From the NCBI RefSeq assembly GCF_014195485.1, contig NZ_JACIBU010000001.1, positions 372,001 to 436,000 of the forward strand: 64,000 nucleotides of DNA. Direction: 5' to 3'. The notes below the pieces were generated by a model, which made no database searches, was not told the DNA's origin, and was given only the letters and a program-made list of their open reading frames with translations. Made by a program: the position numbers and the translations under genes. This document shows, one piece after another, positions 31,001 to 39,520 of the stretch (position 1 is the stretch's first letter; each line of letters begins with the position of its first letter). Source of the stretch: Modestobacter versicolor. Lineage in GTDB: Bacteria > Actinomycetota > Actinomycetes > Mycobacteriales > Geodermatophilaceae.

Positions 31001-32049
31001 CCACGACCACCGCCGACCCGCTGGCCCTCGCGCGGCAGGCGATCGAGCACTGTCACGCGCAGGGCTGGACCGACGGTCTGCCGGTCGTCCCGGCCACCGA
31101 GGACGCCGTCGCGGAGTTCCTGGCCACCGTCGACCGCGACCCCGACGAGGTGATCGGCGCCCAGTCGCACCTCGACCGGCGGGTGACCGTCGCCCAGGCC
31201 GCGGTCAACGCGGTGATGGCCGGCTGCCTGCCCGAGTACTTCCCGCTGGTGCTCGCCGCGTGGACCGCGCTCACCGGTGAGCCCGCCGCCCAGGGCGGCG
31301 CCTGGCAGTCGACCAGCGGGCCCTCGCCGCTGCTGGTGGTCAACGGCCCGGTGCGCCACCGGCTCGGCGTCAACTGCGCCGGCGGGGTGCTCGGCCCCGG
31401 CTTCCGCGCGAACGCGACCGTGCCCCGGGCGCTCGGGCTGCTGGTGCGCAACGGCTTCGGCATCCGACCGCAGCAGCTCGAGCAGGCCACCCAGGGCGTG
31501 CCCGGCCGCTGGCAGCTGTGCATCGGCGAGAACGAGGAGCTCTCCCCGTGGGAGCCGTTCAGCGTCGGCGGTGGGGTGCCGGCCGGCACGGACGCCGTCT
31601 CGGCGATGCTCATCCGCGACTGCGAGTACGTCGACAACCGGCACACCGAGGACGTCGAGGCGCTGCTGCGCGACCTCGCCGACACCCTCGCCCGCACCGG
31701 CGCCTACCTGGGCATCAAGCACTCCACCGGAGGCTTGGTCCTCGGACCCGAGCACGCGCAGCAGCTGGCCGCCGCCGGCTACGGGCGGGCCGACGTCCAG
31801 CAGTGGCTGTTCGACGCCGCCGTGCGCAGCCAGGCTGACCTGCGCGCCGTGGGCAAGGAGTCGCACGACGCCGAGCCCGGCCCGGACCCGATGCACATGA
31901 TGCCGTCGCCGGCCGAAATCCCGGTGATCGTCGCGGGTGCGGCCAACGCCGCCATCTCCATGGTCTTCCGCCCGTTCGGCTGGTCCACCTGGTCCGGCCG
32001 CTCCGTCCCCGTCCCCGTTTCCCTGACAGCCCAGGAGGCACCCGCATGA
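30997..32049 (+). CDS. Uncharacterised partner of UGSC protein, copy 2
   Basis: 350 aa paralogue of the 361-aa protein at 27635, with C77 in MAGCLPEYFP and C175 in GRWQLCIGENEE at the equivalent positions, plus an extra Cys in GVNCAGGV where copy 1 has Ser. The C-terminal part differs (a His/Met-rich DPMHMMPSPAEIPV segment). It ends with a similar motif (NAAISMVFR against NAGISMVVR). GTG 30997 overlaps the UGSC copy 2 stop. Function unknown; most likely a heteromeric enzyme with the UGSC protein. Confidence 0.7.
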   Translation: MTTTTADPLALARQAIEHCHAQGWTDGLPVVPATEDAVAEFLATVDRDPDEVIGAQSHLDRRVTVAQAAVNAVMAGCLPEYFPLVLAAWTALTGEPAAQGGAWQSTSGPSPLLVVNGPVRHRLGVNCAGGVLGPGFRANATVPRALGLLVRNGFGIRPQQLEQATQGVPGRWQLCIGENEELSPWEPFSVGGGVPAGTDAVSAMLIRDCEYVDNRHTEDVEALLRDLADTLARTGAYLGIKHSTGGLVLGPEHAQQLAAAGYGRADVQQWLFDAAVRSQADLRAVGKESHDAEPGPDPMHMMPSPAEIPVIVAGAANAAISMVFRPFGWSTWSGRSVPVPVSLTAQEAPA

Positions 32050-32276
32050 GCGTCGACGAGGTCCAGCTGGACCGGCTCCGCCAGACCCTGCAGGCCGACG
32101 ACTACCGCCTCGACGTCGACCTGACCGGCAGCGCGGCCGCGGTCACCATCGTCGCCGGCCCGGACGCCTGCGAGGAGTGCCTGGTGCCCAAGCCGCTGAT
32201 GCAGTCGATGCTCGCGCCGGTGCTCGGCGTCGAGCCGGCCAGCATCACGCTGACCTACCCGACCGACGGGCACTGA
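32046..32276 (+). CDS. Hypothetical 76-aa protein with CxxC motif
   Basis: 76 aa, acidic, soluble. A CEEC motif (C42, C45) lies in AGPDACEECLVPKPLMQSML. The preceding part is strand-like (DYRLDVDLTGSAAAVTIV) and the following part helix-like. This could be a small redox or metal carrier; a resemblance to the size of NifU C-terminal domains was considered but the motif differs. The ATG overlaps the partner gene stop, so it is made in step with the second UGSC module. The following SDR starts 2 nt after its stop. Confidence 0.6.
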   Translation: MSVDEVQLDRLRQTLQADDYRLDVDLTGSAAAVTIVAGPDACEECLVPKPLMQSMLAPVLGVEPASITLTYPTDGH

Positions 32277-32278
32277 GC

Positions 32279-33208
32279 GTGGAGGTCAGCCTCGAGGGCA
32301 AGGTCGCCCTGGTCACCGGTGTCGGGCCGAACATCGGCAGCGGCATCGCGCTGGCGCTGTCCCGGTACGGCGCCAAGGTGGCCTGCAACGACGTCGACGA
32401 CGCCGTGATCAAGACCGCGATGGCCCGGATCGAGCGCAACGGCGGCGAGGCGATGGCCGCCCCGGGCGACGTCACCGACGAGGCCGCCGTGCAGGGCTAC
32501 GTCGACGCCGTCCTGGAGCGGTGGGGCCGGATCGACATCCTGGTCAACAACGCCGCCATGCTCGGTGGCCGCGGGGTGCTGGACGAGACCGCGGCGACCT
32601 TCGAGCGGTCGATCAAGGTCTCCGGCCTCGGGTACTTCCTGAACACCAAGATCGTCGGGCGGGCGATGGCCGAGCGGGGCATCCGCGGCTCGATCGTCTG
32701 CATCTCGTCGTCCAACGGCTGGAACGGCTCGGCCGGGGTGATCGCCTACGCGTTCAACAAGGGAGGGGTGAACAACTTCGTCCGGGCCGCGGCGATGGAC
32801 CTCGCGCCCTACGGCATCCGGGTCAACAGCTACACGCCGACCGCGCCGACCGTCGACAACCCGGAGCTGCTGGCCGAGTTCGCGACGTCCGGGCGCCCGG
32901 CCGACATGCTCAACGCCGGCCGCAAGGGCGGTGGCCTCGGCGGGGACGCCGGCGAGGAGGAGTGGCGCCGGCCGGCCCGCTGGTCGGGGGAGCGGCCGCC
33001 GCTGGTGCCGATGGGCAGCACCGGGACGCCGACCGACATCGGCCACGCGGTCGCCTGGCTGTGCTCGGACTACGCGCGGCTGATCACCGGCACCGACCTG
33101 GTCGTGGACGGCGGGGCGCGGGCGAAGAACTTCGCCTACTTCCCGGCCGACCCCGAGGACCTCGCCGGCCCGGTCCCGCTGATCCCGCTGGACTCCACCA
33201 CCCTCTGA
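32279..33208 (+). CDS. SDR-family oxidoreductase
   Basis: 309 aa. NAD(P)-binding VTGVGPNIGSGIALAL, LVNNAAMLGGRG, Ser-Ser-Ser-Asn then YAFNKGG giving the catalytic Tyr-x3-Lys. A long insertion near residues 205-235 (DMLNAGRKGGGLGGDAGEEE) precedes the C-terminal ITGTDLVVDGGAR. The C-terminal tail NFAYFPADPEDLAGPVPLIP exceeds the usual SDR end. GTG 32279 is chosen over upstream starts because it gives the family N terminus just after the small CxxC gene. It ends the operon; a strong hairpin follows. Confidence 0.9.
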   Translation: MEVSLEGKVALVTGVGPNIGSGIALALSRYGAKVACNDVDDAVIKTAMARIERNGGEAMAAPGDVTDEAAVQGYVDAVLERWGRIDILVNNAAMLGGRGVLDETAATFERSIKVSGLGYFLNTKIVGRAMAERGIRGSIVCISSSNGWNGSAGVIAYAFNKGGVNNFVRAAAMDLAPYGIRVNSYTPTAPTVDNPELLAEFATSGRPADMLNAGRKGGGLGGDAGEEEWRRPARWSGERPPLVPMGSTGTPTDIGHAVAWLCSDYARLITGTDLVVDGGARAKNFAYFPADPEDLAGPVPLIPLDSTTL

Positions 33209-33221
33209 CCCCCGTCACGAC

Positions 33222-33270
33222 TGTGCGCTGATCGTCGTGTCCCGGGCCGGGACACGACGATCAGCGCACA
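33222..33270. terminator. 49-nt inverted repeat between convergent operons (repeat copy 2)
   Basis: Two 24-nt arms pair perfectly around a single central base (outer part TGTGCGCTGATCGTCG, inner part TGTCCCGG). It fills the gap between the + strand SDR and the - strand SDR, so it can act as a bidirectional terminator. The outer arm matches the repeat at 20242-20293, which makes it part of a dispersed repeat family rather than an ordinary terminator only. Confidence 0.7.
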
Positions 33271-33290
33271 ACGGTCGTGCCGGAGCGGGG

Positions 33291-34205
33291 CTAGGGGACC
33301 AGGTCGGTGAGGCGGGGGGAGGGGAGCCGGTTCTCCGGGGCGTAGACCGGGTGGCTGGTCAGGAACGGGATCGCGGCGGCCCGGGCCTCGTCGATCGGCT
33401 CGTCGGGGAACGCGGCCAGCGTCGTCTCGAACCGCTCGCGCACTCCCTCGCGGAACTCCGGGTGCGTGAGGATGAACAGGTCGTTGCGCCGGACGCCGGC
33501 CAGCACGCGCTCGCCGGCCTCGACGTAGCTCATGTACGGCTGGTCCTTGGCCCGCTCGAGGAACTCCGTGGGCGGCGGGGTGTAGCCGCTGTCGCCGTAC
33601 TCGGTGGGCCGGCGGCTGACCGCCGAGGCGATGTTGCTGTGCACCGGGCCCGGGCAGTACGCGGAGACGCCGATGCCCTCGGGGGCCAGCTCGATGTGCA
33701 GCGCCTCGGACAGCGCGATCACCGCGGCCTTGGTCATGCTGTACAGCCCGGCGACGATCGGCATCAGCCCGGCCATGGACGTCGTGGTGACCACGTGCCC
33801 GCCCTCGCCGCGGCGCTGCATGTGCGGCACGAACGCGCGGATGCCGTTGCCCACCCCGCGGATGTTGACGTCGATCAGCCAGTCCCAGTCGCTGGCGGTC
33901 GCGCCCATCACCGGCCCGGTCAGCCCGATGCCGGCGTTGTTCACCAGGACGTCGACCCGGCCGAACCGCTGCACGGTCTCCGCCGCGGCCTCCTCGACCG
34001 CCTCGGCGTTGGTGACGTCCAGCTGCACCGCGGTGACGTCGAGCCCGGCGGCAGCGAACTCGGCCCGGGTCTCGTCGATGTGCTCGGGCTTGCGCCCGCT
34101 GATCACGACCTGCATCCCGGCCCGGGCGAAGGCCAGCCCGATCCCGCGGCCGATGCCGCTGGAGCCACCGGTGATGAAGGCGACCTTGCCCTCGACGTCC
34201 TGCAT
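33291..34205 (-). CDS. SDR-family oxidoreductase
   Basis: 304 aa. ITGGSSGIGRGIGLAFARAG, LVNNAGIGLTGP, then TTSMAG...YSMTKAAV with the catalytic Ser, Tyr and Lys. The C-terminal half after residue 200 is extended and hydrophilic (YGDSGYTPPPTEFLERAKDQ), as in SDRs acting on larger substrates. ATG 34205 is the start, with GAGAGGACGAG upstream. It is the last gene of a four-gene - strand operon with amidohydrolase and CoA-transferase, suggesting an alcohol/ketone step of the same pathway. Confidence 0.92.
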   Translation of the reverse strand: MQDVEGKVAFITGGSSGIGRGIGLAFARAGMQVVISGRKPEHIDETRAEFAAAGLDVTAVQLDVTNAEAVEEAAAETVQRFGRVDVLVNNAGIGLTGPVMGATASDWDWLIDVNIRGVGNGIRAFVPHMQRRGEGGHVVTTTSMAGLMPIVAGLYSMTKAAVIALSEALHIELAPEGIGVSAYCPGPVHSNIASAVSRRPTEYGDSGYTPPPTEFLERAKDQPYMSYVEAGERVLAGVRRNDLFILTHPEFREGVRERFETTLAAFPDEPIDEARAAAIPFLTSHPVYAPENRLPSPRLTDLVP

Positions 34206-34228
34206 GGGTGCTCGTCCTCTCGCTGGGT

Positions 34229-35107
34229 TCAGCCGCCGAGCCCGAGGAGCCGGGCGGCGTTGTCCTTCATGACCTTGGGCCGGACGTGCTCCTTGATCGA
34301 CAGCCCGTCGAAGTCCTTGATCCAGCGCTCCGGGGTGATGACCGGGAAGTCGGAGCCGAAGAGGACCTTGTCCTGCAGCAGCGAGTTCGTGTACTGCACC
34401 AGCTGCGGCGGGAAGTACTTGGGCGACCAGCCGGACAGGTCGATGTACACCTGCGGCTTGTGGGTCGCCACGGCCAGCGCCTCGTCCTGCCAGGGGAACG
34501 AGGGGTGCGCCAGGATGATCGGCATGTCGGGGAAGTCGACCGCGACGTCGTCGATGTGCATCGGGTTGGCGTACTTGAGCCGGATGCCGCCCCCGCCGCG
34601 AGTGCCGGCGCCCACGCCGGTCTGCCCGGTGTGGAACAGCGCGACCAGCTGGTGCTCGGCGATGACCTCGTACAGCGGGTAGGCCGACCGGTCGTTCGGG
34701 AAGAAGCCCTGGGTCTGCGGGTGGAACTTGAACCCGCGGACCCCGTGCTCCTCGATCAGCTTCCGGGCCTGCCGGACGCCTGCCGCGCCCCGGGCGGGGT
34801 CGATGCTGGCGAAGGGGATCAGCACGTCGGCGTGCTCGGCGGCCTGGTCGGCGACCTCCTCGTTGGTGGGCACCATCTCGTCACCGGTCTGGGAGATGCT
34901 GTCCACGCCGAAGACGACGGCGGCCATCGTCCGCTCGCGGTAGTAGGCGGCCAGCTCGGGCACCGTGTACTGGGGCATCGAGCCGATGCCGAAGTAGGCA
35001 CCCATGTCGTCGGCCTCGCTGCCCTCGCGGGGTGGGGCGGAGACCGAGCGGTGCACGTGGGTGTGCACGTCGATGGCGGTGATCGCGTTCAGGTCGATGC
35101 CGGTCAC
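34229..35107 (-). CDS. Amidohydrolase-family (ACMSD-like) protein
   Basis: 292 aa. Metal-site motifs of the amidohydrolase_2 branch are visible: AIDVHTHVH at the N terminus, GFKFHPQTQGF, ILAHPSFPW with a metal His, and FGSDFPV with the conserved Asp near the C terminus. Relatives are decarboxylases or C-C/ring hydrolases (for example aminocarboxymuconate-semialdehyde decarboxylase type). The substrate is unknown. The start GTG 35107 overlaps the CoA-transferase B stop (GTGA); the longer frame upstream is overlap only. Confidence 0.88.
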   Translation of the reverse strand: MTGIDLNAITAIDVHTHVHRSVSAPPREGSEADDMGAYFGIGSMPQYTVPELAAYYRERTMAAVVFGVDSISQTGDEMVPTNEEVADQAAEHADVLIPFASIDPARGAAGVRQARKLIEEHGVRGFKFHPQTQGFFPNDRSAYPLYEVIAEHQLVALFHTGQTGVGAGTRGGGGIRLKYANPMHIDDVAVDFPDMPIILAHPSFPWQDEALAVATHKPQVYIDLSGWSPKYFPPQLVQYTNSLLQDKVLFGSDFPVITPERWIKDFDGLSIKEHVRPKVMKDNAARLLGLGG

Positions 35108-35778
35108 GGGTGCAGGTCCTCGGTGTAGGGGGCGGCGGTGCGCGCCGCGACGTCGGCCGGGGTGACGCCGGGGGCGCACTCCACCAGCCGCAGGGTGCCG
35201 TCGACGACGTGGAACACGGCGAGGTCGGTGTAGATCCGGGTCACGCACTGCTTGCCGGTGAGCGGCATCGTGCACTCGGGGACGACCTTCGAGCGGCCGG
35301 AGCGGTCGACGTGCTCCATGGTCACCCACACCTGCGGGGTGCCGGCGACGAGGTCCATCGCCCCGCCCACCGCGGGGTTGCGGCCGGGCACGTACCAGTT
35401 GGCCAGGTCGCCGCGGGCGGAGACCTGCAGCGCGCCGAGCACCGTGACGTCGAGGTGCCCGCCGCGGATCATCGCGAACGACATCGCGGAGTCGGTGATC
35501 GCCGCCCCGCTCATCAGCGTGATCGGCTGCTTGCCGGCGTCGGTCAGGTCCAGGTCGCCCTCGCCGTCGGGGGCCGGGCCCAGGCCGAGCACCCCGTTCT
35601 CGGCGTGCAGCACGACCTCGACGCCGTCCGGGATGAACAGCGGGACGGCGAGCGGGATGCCGACGCCGAGGTTGACGACGTACCCGTCCTGCAGGTCCTG
35701 GGCCAGCCGCTGGGCGATGCCCTCCCGGCTGCGGCCGGTGATCGGCGGCGCCGGGGTGGTGGCGAGCGTGTCGGTCAT
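35104..35778 (-). CDS. CoA-transferase subunit B
   Basis: 224 aa. Family I CoA-transferase beta subunit: GYVVNLGVGIPLAVP near residue 33, and HAENGVLGLGP with the catalytic glutamate that forms the CoA thioester; GGAMDLVAG and KVVPECTMPLTG follow. With subunit A it moves CoA between carboxylic acids (3-oxoacid/succinyl type). The ATG overlaps the subunit A stop, so both subunits are made together. Here it probably activates or recycles an acid produced by the cluster. Confidence 0.94.
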   Translation of the reverse strand: MTDTLATTPAPPITGRSREGIAQRLAQDLQDGYVVNLGVGIPLAVPLFIPDGVEVVLHAENGVLGLGPAPDGEGDLDLTDAGKQPITLMSGAAITDSAMSFAMIRGGHLDVTVLGALQVSARGDLANWYVPGRNPAVGGAMDLVAGTPQVWVTMEHVDRSGRSKVVPECTMPLTGKQCVTRIYTDLAVFHVVDGTLRLVECAPGVTPADVAARTAAPYTEDLHP

Positions 35779-36533
35779 GCGGGGGTCCTCGCGATCAGCC
35801 GGCTGTCGTCGGGGGTGGGGCGGGGGGTGCCGGAGAGGAACACGTCGTCGACGAACACCCCGGGCAGGTGGACGTCGTCGGGGTGCAGCTCGTCGACCGC
35901 CACGAGGTTCTCGACCTCGGCGAAGGTGTGCCGGCCGGCCATCCCGGCGAGCGGGTTGAAGTTCCGGGCGGAGAGCCGGAAGCGCAGGTTGCCCTTGCGG
36001 TCGCCCTGGTGGGCCTTGACCAGCCCGAAGTCGGCGACGATCCCGGTCTCCAGCACGTACTCGCGGCCGTCGATGAGCCGGTGCTCCTTGGCCGGCACGT
36101 GCTCGGCCACCCCGCCCTCGGGGGCGTAGCGGAGGGTGAAGCTGCCGTCGGCGAGCATCGTGCCGGCGCCGGACGGGGTGAAGAAGGCCGGGATGCCCGA
36201 GCCGCCGGCCCGCATCCGCTCAGCCAGCGTGCCCTGCGGCACCAGCTCCAGCTCCACCTTGCCGGCGAAGTAGTCGTCGTAGAACTCCTGCAGGATCGGG
36301 AAGGACGCCGTCACCCGGCGCAGCCGGCCCTCGTGCAGCAGCCGGCCCACCCCGGTGAAGTCGTGGCCGACGTTGTTCACGTACACGTGCAGGTCGCGCT
36401 TGCCGAGCTCGCAGAGGGCGTCCAGCAGGCGGTCGGGCCGCCCGGAGCTGCCGAAGCCGCCGACGGCGATGGACGCGCCGTCGGGCACCTGGTCCACCAC
36501 GGACAGCACGTCCTCGCGGAACTTGTCGATCAC
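35775..36533 (-). CDS. CoA-transferase subunit A
   Basis: 252 aa. Family I CoA-transferase alpha subunit: glycine-rich SIAVGGFGSSGRPDRLLDAL near the N terminus, a VGRLLHEGRLRRV segment, LVPQGTLAERMRAGG, and GVPAFF-like GIPAFFTPSGAGT. The GGFGSSGRP loop differs from the common GGFGxxGxPE form. The start is GTG 36533 with AGAGGAC upstream; an open frame runs far above it but without conserved sequence. First gene of the - strand operon, divergent from the alcohol dehydrogenase operon. Confidence 0.93.
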   Translation of the reverse strand: MIDKFREDVLSVVDQVPDGASIAVGGFGSSGRPDRLLDALCELGKRDLHVYVNNVGHDFTGVGRLLHEGRLRRVTASFPILQEFYDDYFAGKVELELVPQGTLAERMRAGGSGIPAFFTPSGAGTMLADGSFTLRYAPEGGVAEHVPAKEHRLIDGREYVLETGIVADFGLVKAHQGDRKGNLRFRLSARNFNPLAGMAGRHTFAEVENLVAVDELHPDDVHLPGVFVDDVFLSGTPRPTPDDSRLIARTPA

Positions 36534-36870
36534 GCCCGGTCCTCTCGTTGCGCTGGCGGGCTTGCCGTCCCCGGCGGCGGCCCGCCACGGGTCAGGGCGG
36601 GCGGCGGCTGTGTCGGGGGTCACTGGGACGAGCCGAACGTATGGACGGTGTCGTCCGGTGGAGAAGGCCTCTTCCACCCGGGGGAAGGGCGTGCGCCGAG
36701 GCCCGTCCCGGGGCGGTCGGGGCGGCCGCGGGCTGGTCTTCCGTGGGCCGGAATGCGATGTGGCGCACCTCACCCGTGCGGCGGGATCGTCCGAGCAGTC
36801 AGGGCGCCGCCGTCCGCCGAGCGGCCCGGCCCGCGCCCGTCCCGCAGTCCCCGCACAGGAAGGCCTCCCC
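36534..36870. promoter_or_regulatory. Divergent regulatory region, no gene
   Basis: 337 nt between the CoA-transferase and alcohol dehydrogenase operons. It holds a TTCCG-TGGGC-CGGAA inverted repeat at 36739-36753, an imperfect GGAGAAGGCCTCTTCC repeat at 36660-36675, and a possible - strand -10 (TACGTT, 36641-36636). TTCC..GGAA spacing elements also occur in the iclR region. No credible coding sequence is seen. Confidence 0.45.
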
Positions 36871-37980
36871 ATGAGCATGACCACCCGAGCCGCCGTCTGC
36901 CGGGAACCAGGCCTCCCGTGGGAGGTCACCGAGCTCGAGCTCGACGACCCGCGCGCCAACGAGGTGCGGATCAAGTTCATGGCCGCCGGGCTGTGCCACT
37001 CCGACGACCACATCCAGAAGGGCGACGCGCAGATGCGCTTCCCCGTCGTCGGCGGCCACGAGGGCGCCGGCATCGTGGAGGCCGTCGGCGACGGCGTCAC
37101 CCGGGTCAAGGTCGGCGACCACGTCGTCTGCTCGTTCATCCCCGCCTGCGGCAAGTGCCGCTACTGCTCCACCGCCCGGCAGAACCTCTGCGACGAGGGG
37201 AAGAACGCCTCGACCGGCGAGTTCCCCGACGGCACCTTCCGCTTCCACCAGAACGGCCAGGACTTCGGTGGCCTCTGCGTGCTCGGCACGTTCGCCGAGC
37301 GCGCGGTGGTCAGCGAGTACTCGGTCATCCCGATCCCCGACGACATCCCCTTCGAGGTCGCCTCGCTGGTCGGCTGCGGGGTGCCGACCGGCTGGGGCAG
37401 CGCGGTGCACGCCGCCGGGGTGCGGGCCGGCGAGACCGTGGTCGTCTTCGGCGCCGGCGGGGTCGGCAGCAACGCGGTGCAGGGCGCCCGGTTCGCCGGC
37501 GCGCAGCACGTCGTCGTCGTCGACCCGGTCGAGTTCAAGCGGGAGATGGCCACCGTCTTCGGTGCCACGAGCACCTTCGCCACCGCCAAGGAGGCGCAGG
37601 ACTTCGTCAACGAGGTGAGCTGGGGCGAGCTCGCCGACCACGCGATCATCACCGTCGGCGTCCTGCACGACGAGGTCATCGCCGACGCGCTGAAGATCGT
37701 CGGCAAGGCCGGCCAGGTGACGGTGACCGCCGTCGGCAACGGCTGGGTCGACGAGCACCCGGGCATGCTGATCGGCTACCAGCGGCGCATCCAGGGCGCG
37801 ATCTTTGGTGCCTGCAACCCGCTGTTCGACGTCCCCCGGCTGCTGAGCCTCTACCGCACCGGCGACCTCAAGCTGGACGAGCTGATCACCCGCACGTACC
37901 GGCTCGACGAGGTCAACCAGGGCTACCAGGACATGTTGGACGGCAAGAACATCCGCGGCGTGATCATCCACGAGCACTGA
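36871..37980 (+). CDS. NDMA-dependent (mycofactocin-type) alcohol dehydrogenase, copy 1
   Basis: 369 aa zinc alcohol dehydrogenase. Catalytic zinc ligands are in GLCHSDDH and GGHEGAG, the structural zinc cysteines in ACGKCRYCSTARQNLC, and the nucleotide site in VVFGAGGVGSNAVQGARFAG. The sequence pattern (DDIPFEVASLVGCGVPTGWG, ADALKIVGKAGQVTVTAVG) is that of N,N-dimethyl-4-nitrosoaniline-dependent dehydrogenases, which keep NAD(H) bound and pass electrons to mycofactocin. No mycofactocin synthesis genes are in the window. ATG 36871 begins the + strand operon; aldehyde dehydrogenase follows after 13 nt. Confidence 0.92.
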   Translation: MSMTTRAAVCREPGLPWEVTELELDDPRANEVRIKFMAAGLCHSDDHIQKGDAQMRFPVVGGHEGAGIVEAVGDGVTRVKVGDHVVCSFIPACGKCRYCSTARQNLCDEGKNASTGEFPDGTFRFHQNGQDFGGLCVLGTFAERAVVSEYSVIPIPDDIPFEVASLVGCGVPTGWGSAVHAAGVRAGETVVVFGAGGVGSNAVQGARFAGAQHVVVVDPVEFKREMATVFGATSTFATAKEAQDFVNEVSWGELADHAIITVGVLHDEVIADALKIVGKAGQVTVTAVGNGWVDEHPGMLIGYQRRIQGAIFGACNPLFDVPRLLSLYRTGDLKLDELITRTYRLDEVNQGYQDMLDGKNIRGVIIHEH

Positions 37981-37993
37981 AGGACTGCAGACC

Positions 37994-39472
37994 ATGACGA
38001 TCGCCCCTCCCGGCCCGGTGGCCGGTTCCTCGCTCATCATCGACGACGCCCAGCTGATCGGCGGTGACTGGGTCCGCGCCGCGGACGGCCGCACCATCGA
38101 CGTCATCAACCCCGCCACCGGCGAGGTCCTCGCCCGGGTGCCCCGCGGCGGTGCCGACGACGTCGAGGCCGCGGTGCGCGCCGGCGAGGCCGCGTTCCCC
38201 GCCTGGCGGGACACCAACGCCACCGCCCGCGGCGCGCTGATCACCCGCTGGGCCCAGCTCATCGACGAGCACATCGCCGACCTCGACGCGCTGGAGTCGC
38301 AGGAGGTCGGCCGGCCCAGCTGGGGCCCGCCGCCGATGTCCCGGATCCTGAACTTCATCGCCGGCCAGGCCGACAAGGTGCAGGGGCTGACCCTGCCCAC
38401 CTACACCCCCGACGCGATCGGCCTGACCCTCCGCGAGCCCTACGGCGTGGTGGGCGCGGTCATCCCGTGGAACGCCCCCGCGCCGATGTTCGTCAACGAC
38501 GTCGGCCCGGCCATCGCCGCCGGCAACACCATCGTCATCAAGCCGGCCGAGGACGCCCCGCTCACCGCCCTGGCGCTGGCCAAGCTGGCCCTCGAGGCCG
38601 GCATCCCGCCGGGCGTGGTCAACGTGGTCACCGGCTACGGCCACGAGGCCGGCGCGGCGATCCCGGCGCACCCGCGGATCCGGCGGATGAGCTTCACCGG
38701 CTCGCCGGACACCGGCTCGCTGGTGATGGCCGCCTGCGCCAAGAACCTCACCCCGCTGCACCTGGAGCTGGGCGGCAAGTCGCCGCAGGTGATCCTCGCC
38801 GACGCCGACCTGGACGCCGCGATCCCGGCCATCGCCATGGGCATCACGCTCAACACCGGCCAGATCTGCGCCGCCGGCTCCCGGGTCGTGGTCGACCGGA
38901 GGATCCACGCCGAGGTCGTGCAGCGGCTGGCCGAGCGGATGTCGCAGGTCAAGGTCGGCCCCTGGCACCAGCAGGTCAACATGGGCCCGCTGATCAACGC
39001 CAAGCAGCAGGAGCGGGTGCTCAAGTACATGCAGCTGGGCCAGGAGGAGGGCGCCGACCTGGTGCTCGGCGGCGGCCGCCCCTCCGGCGCGGAGTTCGAG
39101 CGCGGCTTCTTCGTCGAGCCGACGCTGTTCGACAACGTCGACCCGTCGATGCGGATCCACCAGGAGGAGATCTTCGGGCCGGTCCTGGGGGTCACCCCGG
39201 TCGCCGACGCCGACGAGGCCCTCGCGGTCGCCAACGGCACCGACTACGGCCTGGTCGCCTCGGTCTGGACCCGCGACATCGGCCGCGCCGTCCAGTTCAG
39301 CCGCGGGCTGCAGGCCGGCCAGGTGGCGGTCAACGCCGCGCTGGGCGCCGGCGTCATCGGCGGGCCGTTCGGCGGCTACAAGCGCAGCGGCTTCGGCCGC
39401 ACCATGGGCGCCGACGCCGTCCTGGACTACACGCAGGTCAAGACCGTCTCCCTCCGGGGCACCGGTGCCTGA
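37994..39472 (+). CDS. Aldehyde dehydrogenase family protein
   Basis: 492 aa. NAD-binding VVGAVIPWNAPAPMFVND, general-base Glu in LHLELGGKSPQ and catalytic C292 in NTGQICAAGSRVVV, then EEIFGPVLGV and the C-terminal GGPFGGYKRSGFGR. It oxidises an aldehyde to the acid with NAD(P)+. Its place between two NDMA-type alcohol dehydrogenases points to alcohol-to-acid conversion in one operon. Length and motifs are complete. The ATG lies 13 nt after the previous stop with AGGAC upstream. Confidence 0.95.
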   Translation: MTIAPPGPVAGSSLIIDDAQLIGGDWVRAADGRTIDVINPATGEVLARVPRGGADDVEAAVRAGEAAFPAWRDTNATARGALITRWAQLIDEHIADLDALESQEVGRPSWGPPPMSRILNFIAGQADKVQGLTLPTYTPDAIGLTLREPYGVVGAVIPWNAPAPMFVNDVGPAIAAGNTIVIKPAEDAPLTALALAKLALEAGIPPGVVNVVTGYGHEAGAAIPAHPRIRRMSFTGSPDTGSLVMAACAKNLTPLHLELGGKSPQVILADADLDAAIPAIAMGITLNTGQICAAGSRVVVDRRIHAEVVQRLAERMSQVKVGPWHQQVNMGPLINAKQQERVLKYMQLGQEEGADLVLGGGRPSGAEFERGFFVEPTLFDNVDPSMRIHQEEIFGPVLGVTPVADADEALAVANGTDYGLVASVWTRDIGRAVQFSRGLQAGQVAVNAALGAGVIGGPFGGYKRSGFGRTMGADAVLDYTQVKTVSLRGTGA

Positions 39473-39520
39473 GCCGACTCCCGCCGCCGTCCCCGCTCCC
39501 GCCCCCAGGAGGGTCTCCCG

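Noticed and set aside
28717-33208. Mycofactocin-coupled SDR assignment for the three SDRs
   Set aside because: The extra insertion that marks that SDR group was not seen; only the NDMA-type alcohol dehydrogenases point to mycofactocin.
24031-36775. Shared 13-mer CGATGTGGCGCAC at about 24031 and 36757
   Set aside because: Matches of this length are expected by chance in a 64-kb GC-rich window, and the flanks differ.
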